From Alisma plantago-aquatica (Eukaryota > Streptophyta > Magnoliopsida > Alismatales > Alismataceae), in assembly GCA_963693085.1 (NCBI GenBank), contig OY856411.1, positions 1,350,541,550-1,350,605,549 of the forward strand: a stretch of DNA of 64,000 nt. The letters run 5' to 3'. Shown here piece after piece: positions 1-12,600 of this stretch. A model generated the notes under the pieces. The model saw only the letters and a list, made by a program, of their open reading frames with translations, was not told where the DNA came from and did no database searches. A program made the position numbers and the translations under genes. Numbering within the stretch: position 1 is the stretch's first letter; each line of letters opens with the position of its first letter.

Positions 1-2461
1 TTTTCGACTTTAGACTGCAACTGCATGCCTACACCCCTAATGCATCGTCCCTATTACCCATTTGACACCCAAGAACTTCCAGTAAAATTTAAGAGGAGCC
101 AAGATGGTTGATAGAGCTCCAAGGTCCTCAATGGCTATGGTTTGAAGCTTCCATGAAAGTTGAAGATCTAGCTCCATTTGGTGGACTAAAGCAAGATAGC
201 TTTGTTTGAATCCTAGATCATGAAAGATATCTTCTTATCTGTATCTTTTCTTTCTATTTTCCCTCACCTTTCTTTCATTTGGACAATATTCGTGGTTATC
301 CATGGTGGATCTTTCTCTAAATACCTAAAATCCCTCCCTCTCTCTTTATGACCTAGTGGTGCATATATCTTGCTTGGAAGAGATTTTATGAAATTTTGGT
401 GGGCTATTTGGAGTTGATTTAATTACTATCTCATGTTTTTTCATTAGTTCAAGTTTTGACCATCTTTAGGTGAGTGATACAGTTAATCTTAGCCTTCTTT
501 GCCTACATTTAAACCCTAATCATGTTAAACATGGTTTTTATGCTTAAACGGTGATCTTTTTGGACTTCTATAGTAGTAAAATGATAAAGAAAGAATTTAT
601 CTCCTTATAATACCTCATATGATGATCCCTGATGGTAATGTTATGCCCTCTAGAGGCTACGAGGGCTACAATTTTGGAAAAGTCATGTTTTCCCCTAAAA
701 AGGGCTCTTTTATGGTTTTTTACACCATGTTGGTTGAAAGAATTTCACAACCTTCCTTATTGTTTGGATGACCTTCAATAGTGAAAATAACATTTCCAAA
801 TAAGTGGTATAATTTTGAAATTTCGTGGTACCTATGTTTCATACATAAAGGGAGCTCATTTATACCTAAAAATGCCATTTTTAGGCATAATCTTGTTCTA
901 GCCATTATCTCTCGTACTTCAGATATAGTACATAAAATTTTGCATCATATGTTATTAATTGTATCTAAATATAAATTAATTCATCAAGGTAAGTTTGAGC
1001 TTTTGTGAAGGTATGGCCTTGTTATTTCTTAAAATGGTGAAATGTGCTAAGTTTGGGTACTTACTCCATGATGTGAGATTGTATCACTTCTAGAGTTTCT
1101 TATACTTCTCCTATGATGTAAAACATCTTGATAATCCATTTGAAACTTGCTACAATTTTAAAATATGAGTAATTATCCTAATTAATCAAGTGAAATTCTA
1201 ACCATGTAGTGCCTTATGACCGTATAAGCTATCCTAGTGTGTAGAAGTTGGGATAGTGAAATGGGGTAACCTCATAGAAATCTTGGATTGTGAGAAGGTA
1301 CTTAGATTCATATACTATGGAGTATATGTGGTGATTGAATCTTGTTTTTTCTTCAACATCTATTGCATATATGTATGAGTGTGGTCGAGTTTGTATCTGG
1401 CCAGTGACATGTGGAAATGAGATAAGTGATATGTGATATGAGGTTTTTTATACAGAATATTATGAGGTGTCATGACATGAGTAATCAGGGTGGACCTAAT
1501 ATTGTAGGTTAACTTTTGATCCCCTACTAGTAGGATTTTGATTGTTGAGCCCCTACTTGTTCATACTCTCACCAACCAAGGCATTGTTGGGTTTTATGGA
1601 TATTAGTAATCCCTAGACCTTACTTGGTGAGGTAGGGGACTTCACAGTTACTAGATAGTAGCTTGAGCAGTATACATCAAACTACATAGGGTTTAATTAT
1701 AAAATAAATAAGTAATGCATATAGATATATATATATATTCTTACGAAACTTAACAAGTCATATAGGATATTATTATTTCTCTTCTACACTTGCAAGTATA
1801 ACTTATTTACTCTTAAATTATATCGACTGTGTTTCCTATCTTTTGGATATTTACCACTTATTATATTGTTATGAATTTACTAATCTTTCTAATAGTAGGC
1901 TTATATGCCCAAAGTGTTATCTATTTCTATAACATACTTCCAAAATATGAGTCCCTCCCTCATGTTTATCCACATCTTTTAGGTGGGAAACAACGTTTGT
2001 AGGGTTTTTACGAAGAGGAGATCTCCCTTGACATACATAATGAGATAGATGTTGGTGTTGGACTTTTCGTGCGACAAACATTAGTAGTTATGAAGTGCTC
2101 GTATATGAAGTGCTCGTAGTTACGAAGAGGAGATCTCCCTTGTATATTACGAACATTAGTAGTTATGAAGTGCTCGTAGTTATGAAGAGGAGATCTCCCT
2201 TATATATGAAGCGCTCATGCGACAAACATTAGTAGTTATATATTTTGAATACATTTTTTTATAGAGGTCACTTATGTTAAAAATGTACAATTACCCATTG
2301 ATGAATGGAAATATGGCCATTTTATATGTATCTTTGTGGATATGAATTTGTTTTTTTATCATGTGTTTTATTTTATATATTTTGATAGTTGATGATTTTG
2401 ATTAATATAAGATTGACATTTTGTTTCGAATAATATCAACTTTGTATGATCGATTTCCACA
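1..2461 (+). mobile_element. Partial 5' LTR of a Tekay/Del-like chromovirus (left end outside window)
   Basis: No coding potential is visible. The right edge is inferred because the stretch ends in CA at 2460-2461 and is followed a few bases later by a diverged initiator-methionine tRNA primer site, with a decayed chromovirus gag beginning near 2630. The left LTR end (expected TGTAAC-type) is not in the window. A tandem repeat occupies 2008-2240. Short ORFs at 720-1008 show no family resemblance and are taken as chance. The LTR call is an inference from position; no second copy was recognised in the window. Confidence 0.4.
2008..2240. repeat. Degenerate tandem repeat, unit of roughly 60 bp, with a GGAGATCTCC palindrome
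   Basis: The phrase GAAGAGGAGATCTCCCTT recurs three times (near 2011, 2118 and 2185). It alternates with ACATTAGTAGTTATGAAG and GTGCTCGTAG segments. The copies are interleaved with partial duplications, so the unit length is irregular. It lies near the 3' end of the chromovirus LTR. Confidence 0.75.
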
Positions 2462-2466
2462 TTTGG

Positions 2467-2478
2467 TGGTATCATATC
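2467..2478 (+). other. Diverged primer-binding site, tRNA-Met type
   Basis: TGGTATCATATC differs at two positions from the plant Met-tRNA primer site TGGTATCAGAGC used by Tekay-type chromoviruses. It lies five bases after the inferred LTR end and upstream of gag, as expected. Confidence 0.5.
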
Positions 2479-2629
2479 TTAGTTTTTCTAAGTCTACATG
2501 GACATAGGATGGCATGTCTATATTTATGTGTTCTCCATATCTAGCTATTGTTTATGTTTATGTAGATATGATTGAGCATAATGAAGAGCATGTGAAAGTA
2601 TATTTGTGCTTCCACATTCTATAGAGAGA

Positions 2630-3753
2630 TAGAGGGTCACAAAGCCAAGAGTGACTAGGACTAAGACAAAACAATCTATACCAACCCCTATGAATCGTAA
2701 ATCATTAGTGGATCTAGAATTCCAAGAAATTTTTGGGTTGGTGATGTCAATGATAACATATCTAGAAGATATGGTACATTTACCTCCATATAGGATACCC
2801 CCACCACATGTATAATCTCCCCAGGGTTTAAGGAAAAACTTTTGAGAGGATAAATAGGGTTGGTATAATGGAGTATAAAACAAGTAATTTAAAATATGAG
2901 GATCTACAGTTGACAAAGCTATAGAAGGGTTTCAATTACTTACACATAGGAAAGGTGGAGAATATCAAGCATGTTATCTACCTATATAAGGGTAGTGTTG
3001 GCCACTAGTGGGAAACATAGGAGGAGAAGCATTCTGAAGAGGTGATTACTTAGACCAGGTTTTGTGGAGTTTGAGAGTAGATACTTCCCTCTATCTTATC
3101 TGGATGAGAAGATGAAGCAATTTGAGCACTAAGGCTGAGAACATTATCACTAACGACTATTAGGAAAAAATTATGGAGTTGATGGTGTTTTGTCCTCATC
3201 TAGCTTCTACAGACAGGAAGACATTGTGAAGGTCTGAGAAGAGTTTGTTAGTTGGTGTCAACTCAGGAGACTCTTGTGAAGTTCTCAACCTATATCAGGG
3301 CTATCAAGAGGATAGAGAGGATGAAGGTGACTTGTCATGATTCTGATTTCCAAAAGAGGTCATCTTAGTCATGGGGGTGATCATTTGGAGAATACAATAA
3401 GCCAAGGTATTCATCAAAACATAGAAAAAACGTTAATAATAGTCAACAAAGATGAGTAGCACCAGGGCTGAGGGTGCATGTTCAGTTTTAGTGGTCTTCT
3501 GACAAGGTTAGAGGATGAGGTTTTTTTCCTTCCAAAGTGAACAATCTAGTATCCATGCTAGTGACAATGTCATCTAGGTCATAATTTGGGAGGATATGTT
3601 GGACATGCAATGATAACCACTCAGGTCCATGTTGTACTGAGTCGAGGCAATGTTACCAGTGTAGCCAGCTTGGGCATTGAAGATCTTCTACCCATAGTTG
3701 TATCAAGAGATTACACAACAGAAGAGGCAGATTTAGTAGAGCTCATGGAGTAG
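2630..3753 (+). pseudogene. gag: Chromovirus gag relic (Tekay/Del-like)
   Basis: There is no long frame, but a three-frame reading shows gag landmarks in order. A tract with GHWWET (near 3000) matches the tryptophan-rich core of retrotransposon gag. FVEFESRYFPLSYLDEKMKQ (3060-3120) matches the region where a gag subdomain reads roughly 'F..F...YFP....E....F'. A decayed zinc knuckle, CYQCSQLGH followed by a stop, lies near 3650. Gag would form the cytoplasmic virus-like particle. Many stops and frameshifts make it non-functional. It is cut at 3753 by a solo LTR and pol resumes at 5414. The lineage is assigned by resemblance to Tekay/Del gag and by the downstream pol motifs. Confidence 0.6.
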
Positions 3754-5413
3754 TGATGAATGCATACTCGTCCTAGTCTTAATGGAATTTTAGTCCATTA
3801 TAGCATTCAAATGTCTTAGTCTTCATTTAGAAATAGCTTTGTTTTGATCTACTTAGGTTTTTATGTTAACTCATAGGAGTTTTATACTTTTCTTGACTTC
3901 CCTTGAAAGTTTTGAGTCTTATCACTCTGTGAAAGGAATACCTAGGGGTCTCTCTAATCGACCTCTAGAATAGGTGCCTTCATATTGAGAAACATCTCAT
4001 TGACCTCAATGATCGATCACCTCATCAACCTTCAAGATCGATGACACACTAGATCGATCACCAATCAACCTCTTTTGAAAAAGTTCCACTACTAGTTGAC
4101 AACCACTCATCAGGTCGATAGTTACCATCTCAAAAACATCCATCCACCAACAACATGCTTCTTCCATCAATCGATAGCCATCATTTAGCAAGGTCGATGA
4201 AGTTCTAATCCAAAGACCCATCGACCTACCTGGTTGACGATAGGAAGTCCAAGGTTCAATGCCATCTAGACAACTAATGCTCAACAACTACGACATCAAT
4301 GGGAGGTACCTACAACCATTAATCCTAAAAATAGACCCTAAGGGCATCACTTCAGGGCATCTTGAATTTTGGAGACAAACAAGTCGAGAGGTTGTCACAG
4401 AGATCAAAGCCAAAGTCTAGAGGCCATCGGCCTAGTTAGTATTATAGACCTAGCGAGACCATCGACCTCTAGACTTGGTCCTAGAAACTTCCTTCAACAA
4501 CTCAATAGCCATCGATCTCCCTCTCTAAGGTGATCGACCTCTTCATTGAGATGTTGCAGTTCCACCTACTTCTACCACAAGTCATATTTAATATGAAGAA
4601 GAGAGAATGAAGGAATTTTGTGGTCATACACCACATCAAGATACTACTGCTACCGTCATGACCATGATTATGTCCTCTTCCTCTACCAGTGATATTAATC
4701 TGGCCATGTTAAGGGAGTAGTCCTTTCACTACGGTGTGAGGACTAGCCCCACTACATGTTTCTTGCAATTTCATTCCTATTCCAATTCTTGTATGAACTC
4801 ATTTGATTCATTGATAATCATTTATCACATGTCTTATGGATTGATCACCCACTTTACATGATTTATTATAAACTTATGCATGAGAAATTCAATGTTTAAT
4901 ATTTGAATATCAATTAGCTTTGATTGATGCCCTAACGAGAACTTATGATGGGAAGTCTCTGAAGTAGTAGATACAAGATCTGTAAGTAAAAAGGCATTGA
5001 GCTCACGGGATATCCACTCATGCAAGTTTCTAACGTCGAAAGGGAAAACTTGCATAAGACCAGTTATCTCTTCATATAGGTTTGCATTTAAATGAAGGTG
5101 CATATTCACATAGTGGTGGTGAAACCCAGTTCCACCGTAGTGTTTCCATCCATTGATAACTAAAACCTTAATCTAGATATATTCATTCTTGCAACCTTAG
5201 TTAAATAAACCAACTCATTCTTGTGATATATACTAGTTCTTTCTTGGTCACCTTTATTAATTAATTCTTAAATATGTTGTCCTTTGGATTCGATCCTAAA
5301 CTATACTTCAATAAGATCTGTCTGCTTGTTGGTGATGATTGTTGAACATTGTCTAAGTAAACTCTAGGGATTTTACCCCCAGTGAATTTTCCTATGCAAT
5401 ATCATGCACATCA
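3754..5413 (+). mobile_element. Solo LTR of an Athila-like element inserted in the chromovirus
   Basis: The block starts TGATGAATGCATAC and ends GCACATCA, giving TG...CA termini. It is flanked by AGTAG (3749-3753) and AGTAC (5414-5418), a 5-bp target duplication with one mismatch. The start resembles the termini of the other Athila-type LTRs here (TGATGAATGCATATTCATC-like). A CCTTTGGATTCGATCC motif near 5280 parallels GTGGATTCGACCC near the end of the Athila-B LTRs. It contains many GATCGACC/GGTCGAT half-palindromes between 4010 and 4540. No internal region or second LTR is present, so it is probably the product of LTR-LTR recombination. Confidence 0.75.
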
Positions 5414-7278
5414 AGTACAATGGTGAATCTAGAAGAGGACACAAAGCTAAAATTCATAAGAAGGGTCATCAAGATCAATACGAATAGGCCAAGGTCGTAG
5501 AAGTCAGTAGTAAACAACTAGAGTATGTGCTATGACTCATCTTGAAGTAGTAGTAAACCCATGGTCCATCATATGTCAATGCATGATTTTTATTCTGACT
5601 TATCCACTTCTTATTAAGTAGATGTATTAGTTTACCCAGGTGTGACACACTCATTTATAACCAAAGAGGTGATCCTTCTTTATAACTTGCATGTTAATAA
5701 TAGATCTGATCAACTCTTGTTAGAAACCTCTTTAGTTGGTTCCACAATTTTGTGGGGGTGTATCCATCCCATGTCCTTTGTTTCTTGGGACACAACATTC
5801 AAGTGCATATCATGCCACTTGACATGCATTGTTTCAATTTTATCCTAGAAATGGATAGCTTAGGGAAGTATAAGGTTGTTTTGGATTTTGGTTCCAAATT
5901 TGTGGAGTTTAGGGATGGTAGTGTCTCTTGGTCTTTCCAAGGAGATAGGAAGATCATCCCTACATGTTTAATGCTAGTAGCTATAGAAGAGAGGATGATG
6001 AGGTAGGGTTGTACAACTTTCATAGCACTTGTGGTTGATACCATGGCAAAGAATTTGAGGATGTAGGGTGTTATTGTGGTAAGAGAGTTTTTGAATGGTT
6101 TTGTGATGAGTTTTTAAGTGCTACATCCCCTAGGGAGATTGGTTTTGATATTAATATGTTACCCGACACACAACCCATAATAAAATCACCATATAGGATG
6201 GCACCAAATGAGATGATGAACTTGAAGGATAAGCTTCAAGAGTTCTTAGAGAATGGGTTCATACAAATGAGCACGTCCCCTTTGGGTGCTCATGTGTTGT
6301 TTGTGAATAAGAAGGATGGTTCTATGAGGTGATATATAAATTACAAATAGTTGAACAAGGTGACAGTGAAGAGCAAGTATTTTTTGTTGGAAATAGATAA
6401 TAGTTTTGATTATTTGAATGGTGTTATAGTGTTCTTGAAGATACACTTGAGAATGTGTATCATCAATTGAAGATTAGGGTGGTTGACAAACCTAAGACAA
6501 CTAGGTATGATCATGATGAGTTTGTGGTTATGTTGTTTGGGTTAGCCAACACACCTACAATTTTTATGGATCTAATGAACATAGTGTAAAGGGATCATTG
6601 GATTGGTTTGTGTTGATGTTCATGGTGGACATACCAATCTATTACAAGGACATGGATCAACATGAACAACATATGGATTGGCATTTGGAGTTGTTGAGGA
6701 AGCATCAGTTTTATGTGAAGTTTACCAAGTGTAAGTTTTTACTAACGAAGGTGTCTTTTCTTGGTCATGTATTCTTAGAGAAGGGGCTTTTTGTTGATCC
6801 CAAGAAGGTGGAGTCATTGTTGGATTAGTAAAAGCCTAAGACACTGGAGGAGATCAAAGATTTCTTGGTTTAGATGGATATTATAGGAGATTCAATAGGA
6901 ATTTCAGTGTTGTATCCTTGCCATTATACATGCTAATCAAGAAGGGTGTACTGTTGGTTTGGAATGAGGAGCATTAGCATAGCTTTCAGTTATTGAAAGA
7001 GAAATTGACATCAACACCTTATGCCAGATTTTGAGAAAGGATACATAATGTGTCATGATACTTTGAAGAATGGGTTAGATTGTGTGTTGATTCACAACAA
7101 GCATGTGATCTCCTTTGCCTCTAGTCAGTTCAAGGAGCATAAGGAGAACTACCCTACACAATATCTAGAGTTGGAGGTTGTGGTACTATCTCTGAATATA
7201 TGAAGGAACTACCATGATGGGTGAAGTGTTATATATTCATAGATCATAAAAAATTCAAGAGTTGAACATGAGAAAAAA
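5414..7278 (+). pseudogene. pol: Chromovirus pol relic: protease, reverse transcriptase, start of RNase H
   Basis: Protease remnants follow in order: THSFIT at 5643, matching the GATHSFI retropepsin active-site region with the catalytic triplet lost, then LEMDSLGKYKVVLDFG near 5850, matching 'GMDWL..Y...VD'. RT follows: PYRMAPNEMMNLKDKLQEFL near 6190, SPLGAHVLFVNKKDGSMR near 6280 and LGHVFLEKGLFVDPKKVE near 6765. RNase H at 7021-7203 reads CVLIHNKHVISFASSQFKEH with DHKKF beyond it. The RT YVDD region is too decayed to see intact. The frame dies in the RNase H at about ELNMR, exactly where the Athila-A 5' LTR begins. The remaining RNase H, integrase and 3' LTR were not recognised in the window. 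Confidence 0.75.
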
Positions 7279-9006
7279 TGATGCATGGGTATGACGGATG
7301 AAGGCATATTCATCACTTTTTTTGCACATTCTAGGATATTTTTGCTTGTTCCAAGTAGTCATTTCTTATTATTTTCCTTAGTTTTCTTTTTTCGTAAAAT
7401 ATTAGGATTTTTATAAGATTTCTCACTCTTATGCAGAGAAAATCACAACCCATCTTGAAAGCATAATGAAAGTCCTTCCTTGAATTCATGTCTCAAGTTT
7501 AGAAGGAATTGGAAGACAACAGGGAACAATTCAGCACAATCATACAGGTCAGTCAGGCAACTGGGTTCCCCAGTCGTTCGGTTGGGAACTGGGTTCCCCA
7601 ATCGGCTAGTTGGCTAACCATACATGGGTGCCTCCCAAGCTCAATCCAACCAGATGACCCACTTCACTAGTCGACTGGTTGGAATTCATGCCTCCAAAGT
7701 CAGAGACCAACATCAATATTGATCACATACCAGTCGGTTGACCCATCTTTTTTATTGGTCAGATGGAATTCGATCCTTTCCAAGTCAGTAAAGTCATCAT
7801 TTTTTTGGATGTCTGCAAATTGACTAAAGCACTTGTCTATTGGTCAACTCACCTATAGAATAATGCTACAAGAGGAGCCCATTTGTTTGGCCCACTTCAC
7901 TGATCGGCCAATTTGAATTGACTCCCTCAAAGTTATTGGTGACTAGAATCCCATCAGACACACCACTTAAAGGCTAATCAGCCGACCAGATTCCTCAGTC
8001 ACCCGATCGGCACGGTAGACAGGCACAATTACACAGTGTCCAACCCAATTTGGGAGGCAAAAGGCCATGGAATGAAAGAAAGAAGATGATCAAACTACCA
8101 GGGCCATCTACACTTAGTTCCAATCCAATTTTGGGTGCAAGAGATGGAGAAGAAGAAAGGGAACATCATCCTCTTTATAGAGTTTGTTGAACATTTCATT
8201 GTTAGAGTAGATAATTGTGGTTAGAGACCTATGTTTGCTCACTTCCTCATTCTCAGTGACATGATTTCTTCTCTTCCTTGAATTTTTTATTTCTCGATGG
8301 ATATGAATGTGTAGACTCCATTGTAGGGGCATGGGGGTATCCCCTATTGCTTGTACTTTGTCTTAGTTGTTATTTAACTTAGTATTTGCATGTGATTAGA
8401 CTATTGTCCATCCATTTATTGACTTCCTTGTTGAGCTTATCATTCTATTAGCATGAGTGATATAATACTAAACATAGAGACTTGGGAACTTAGGATTAGA
8501 TGCTTGAATTATGTAGGATTCTTTATGTGACATTAATGGCAATTCTATTGGATGATTGACTTATGATCCATGAGTAATGAGACCTAGAGCCCATGGGGAA
8601 TTTGATTCATGTGTAGTAGTGTTCTAAAAGGAGATGAGTTCACTTGGTCCTAATTTAATTAGTTTTGAATACTGAATTGTAATAGTTAGGATGAGTAGGT
8701 AGGTGATTGTGGTACAATCTAAATGTCTTGTTGTCCTCAAATATTGTTTTCAACCCACTTGCAATCATTTTCTTCCAACTAAATTTTTTAATCCAACCTT
8801 ACTTAATAATCACTCTGATTTTAAATATTGTTCTCAATGACTGATTTGTAAGAAATTTCTTAAACAAGTTGTCACTTGGTTTGACCTTTTTTCTATATTG
8901 TGATTGATGCTTCCACTTTTGGGTGAGTGGTTTTGCATTGTGAAAAAGTATTAAAACCTAAGTTAATTTACCTTAGGAATTTGTTCGTGCATAAAAGCTC
9001 ATATCA
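7279..9006 (+). mobile_element. Athila-A 5' LTR
   Basis: It starts TGATGCATGGG and ends CATATCA, just before the primer site. Its first 450 bases align with 51877-52333; both contain AGAGAAAATCACAACCCATC and the phrase on the AATTCATGTCTCAAGTT region. From 7555 to 8010 it is dense in family-specific partial palindromes such as ACTAGTCGACTGGTTGGAATT and repeated GGTTCCCCAGTCG/CAATCGG. A weak TATA-like TTTATAGAG lies near 8175. A short ORF on the minus strand at 8114-8332 has no support. Confidence 0.75.
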
Positions 9007-9011
9007 AATTT

Positions 9012-9029
9012 TGGTGTTCTTGTCAGGGA
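9012..9029 (+). other. Degenerate tRNA-Asp primer-binding site of Athila-A
   Basis: TGGTGTTCTTGTCAGGGA aligns with the Asp-tRNA primer site TGGCGCCGTTGCCGGGGA found in Athila elements. Four or five C-to-T or G-to-A-type changes have accumulated. It starts five bases after the LTR end. Confidence 0.65.
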
Positions 9030-9199
9030 CAATGGAATAGTCTTTGAACCATATTGTTTTGAACAATTAGGATATTTACTTCCAATTTATATTCAATAAA
9101 ATGTACTTGAAGTTTTCTTCCTCAAATATGATCTTGTCCTCTCTCCTTTCAAGTACTAGTGGTGCATGCAATGGTCGTAAAGTGTTGACTTGACACCTA

Positions 9200-9612
9200 T
9201 CGCATTTGATTCAGAGTTTGGTATGACCTTTCACTGCTTGAACTGAGCATACCGGAACAAGATGTACGAGGAAGAAATAAACTACAAGGTCAAATTGGCT
9301 CTTACAGTCTAGAGAGAGGCTCTTATGAAAGAGACAAGACTCACTATAGTGGAGGAAAATAGGGCCAGAGAGGATGCCACCCTTGAAGTTTAGCAACAGA
9401 AGCATCTTACAGACTTCTCTATCCCCAAAGTAATTAATGATCATTTGGTGGTTCCTCCTAGATATTATTGCCCCACAGTTTAAAACTAATCTTAGTGGAT
9501 CACCATGTTGTGAAATAGCACTTCTGCCGATAATAGAGTATGATTGCTAAGATCACTTGCAGCACTTTGTAGATCTTTTTTCCTTGAACAAGCAACCTAA
9601 TGTGTCTGAAGA
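9200..9612 (+). pseudogene. gag: Athila-A gag, N-terminal part (interrupted)
   Basis: Translation from about 9260 gives a charged helical stretch (KMYEEEINYKVKLAL, EENRAREDATLEV) followed by LTDFSIPKVINDH. This parallels the Athila-B gag, where a charged Glu/Ala/Arg helix precedes LWDYVVPKNYEDNH. Further on, QDHLQHFVDLFSLNKQPN parallels MDHLKRFKSLF of Athila-B. The frame is lost at about 9612, where a 4.9-kb block begins, and gag resumes at about 14471. Several stops are present. Confidence 0.6.
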
Positions 9613-12600
9613 TGTTGTAAAGAGTGGAACCTGATAGTGGACCCACTCAATTATACAAATATGAGCCAGAAATATTTAAGCAGTGGAAAACATAACCATT
9701 TACAAAGTAACAAAATAGTTTGTATATATGCATTCTTCACTCTAAAGAAGTGTACAACAAGATAAAAAGGTTACACTATATACACATAAGCCCATATGTA
9801 GAAGATAACAATGCTATCTCAAGTTGTCCTTATGATCACCAATGAGCTCACAATCATGTTGAGTCTTTGCCCTATAAAGCATCTACACCTGACTGGAGGG
9901 AACACCCAGAAAATTAGGAAAACAAGATATGTATTAGCAAAAGTTGAGTATGTACATTTAACAATATTTTAGGCATTTAAATGGGTTAGAAGAGTAAAAG
10001 AGATGTTCCCATAAAAAGGAGGGTCATCAAAATATAAGTAATTCCTAATAAGATACGTAACAAGAAAATGAGTTCCAAAAGAATGAGGCATTCAAGTAAA
10101 TAAGTGAAAATAATAACTCATGCCATATTCAATCACCAGTATCACAACAATTATTTACCTGAAAATATATTGGACTAAAGTAACTATAGTAGGGCCATTA
10201 CACCACTGAGTCATTGGCCTAAGTAAAATGGTGGAAAATCACAACCTAGGTAGAAAAGCACGCCTCTGTATATATCGAGGTGGAAAAGCACACGTCGGAC
10301 CAAAAAGCATGCCCTAATAGTTACACATAAGCATCTACAATAGTTATCTAGTCTAATTATCTAACATGTGTAAATAGAGTGACAAGATGCATCATTCTTC
10401 AAACACATGTAATAAGATCCAAGCACAATAGTAGGTGGGGTCATTGACCCAATTCAGCATGGTGACAATAATCTCAGAAGAGTAACAATAAGTTTCAAAT
10501 GATAAAGTATGATATTTCAACAAGTGGTGAAAAAGGATAAATATTCTAAGGGATGCCTCATTATGGGAAAAGTTCAGTCATATATATGCCCAATTTAAAT
10601 AGAGAGTACATACCTTATACATAAAAAAGTTAAATCTAGTAAGACATTTGGTCAAATATGTCACCTCTTTCTCCTAGGAGCATATTATTTTATGCCAGTC
10701 AAGATAAATTAAACATGTGTATGCATTCCTAGTTCAGTTATACATGTTGTTATGTATCATCATCTAATTGCATATTAGGGCTTAAAATTGTACTTGGTGA
10801 ATATATTATCCCTTATATATCAATTTTGGTTCTTAGATTTACCTTTGTACATATGAGTCAAAATATGTTAAGATTACAAATACATGTTGGTATTGATATG
10901 TATTCCTTCAATCATCATCAAATATATACATATGTATACATATATGTGGATCCAAGGTATTCGATTAAATGTGATAAGTTATTATCATCACTAAGTTTTA
11001 CATCCATAATACTTTGGTTAATACCCAATTTGTGATTCGACGTACTACTCTATAGGAAATGCTAGACTTCCCCTAAAAGATTGTTAATACATTACCACAT
11101 CATTGACTAGTATCAATTAGTAAAGATGAATGGAGAAGGTTGATTAATTAAGAGATCCATGTTTAGATATTGGAGGAAATATTAAAGTCACATATTCAAA
11201 TACGAGTATTTAGATAATTATATGACATGTACTGCGATTATGAATTTTGTTGAATACATAGCATATCAGTGACCTACCATTTATTTTAGATAGATTGTCT
11301 AGTACCCAAACATGGAATGGATAAGGAAAATCTAGAGTGTCATTGATAATGCATGCATGTGAATCGTGATATTAGTAAATATACAAATGTATACACTTAT
11401 GTAGCTCATCAAAGTTAGTATTAATGAGACTATTAACTTACCCATATCAATTTCATTATTAATCATCTAATGGATAGTAAGTCTACATGATTTCAGTTTA
11501 CCTTATAGATCATGCATGTACTAATACGATCACGCATGTACACATATTATATGGTTAAAAGGCTAAGGAATCTAACTAAGATTATCCCAATCATTCACAA
11601 TACACAAAGTCTGATCTGACGAACCTTTTTCATTCGTTCTATCTTTTCCATTGGTTCAATTATTGAAGTTTTGAAAGAACAGAAACTAAAGAAGGTGATA
11701 CGGACATGTATCTATTTATGTCCTATTGGTATTAGAAGTTTGCTTCCAGGTTGGTTCATGGACACTGGATTATGTTTGGGATTCCTCCGTCAGCTCTGCT
11801 GATGTGGTTGAATATGGCCCAACATGGTTTCTCGAGGAGAAGCCTCATCCTCGTACACAGTGGCAAGGTCCTGGGAAGTGGTCCAGTAGTGATGAGGGTA
11901 TGCCAACAACAGGTTGTTGCAGTGGGAGGAGGAGGCGGCTAGGAAAGAAGAGAAGAAAGAGGAGAAGGAGGCAGAGGCGAAGTGGGGGATTTCCACTTAA
12001 GACTGGCGGCGCTGCAGATCTGCAGTGCAAGGAAGAAGGAGAAGGGACGGGATTTGCACACTAGCTCGGGTGAAGCCCGGCACCGAGGATGGTCATTGCA
12101 ATTGCAGGCGCCGACGGTCCCTCTCTCTTTTGTCCCTCTCTTTAATTTTCTCTCAGTGGAGATGCAAGGGAGAAGGGGGACGGGGTCAGGCGGTGATTGT
12201 GTTGGAGTGGCGGTGAGGTTGGGTATGGATGGCGGCAGTTCAGAGTACCCGACGGCGGGGTCAGGTGAAGTCGAGGTTGGCATTGTTGCAGGTTTCGGCC
12301 AAGTCAGATTTTTGCAGTGGTGTCTGCAGATCTAATTACACCGGCTTGCAGGGTTGTGGTTATGCTACGGAAGAAGGAAGACCAGAGGCTAGGTCACATG
12401 AAGCAATAGCATTGGGGAAGGGATGAGACTGTGATACAGAGGAGGAGAAGAAGGGAAGTGATCAGACTTACTGGCACCGCTGGGCACATGGAGTAGAGGG
12501 CCTCGACGGCTAAGGTTCGCATGTTAGAGAGGAGAAGAGGGAAGGAATAGTGAGGAGGAACAGAAGAGGCAAGGAGAAGAAATAGGTAAGGAGAAGAAAA

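Noticed and set aside
2545..2916. 123-residue minus-strand ORF
   Set aside because: It is the complement of a decayed chromovirus gag leader; the sense strand shows gag-like pieces and the antisense shows no family resemblance.
11726..12426. Cluster of overlapping ORFs on both strands in the GC-rich island
   Set aside because: All six frames are open to a similar extent because stop codons are rare in GC-rich sequence. Arg/Gly/Ser-biased translations have no domain, and the context is LTR-like.
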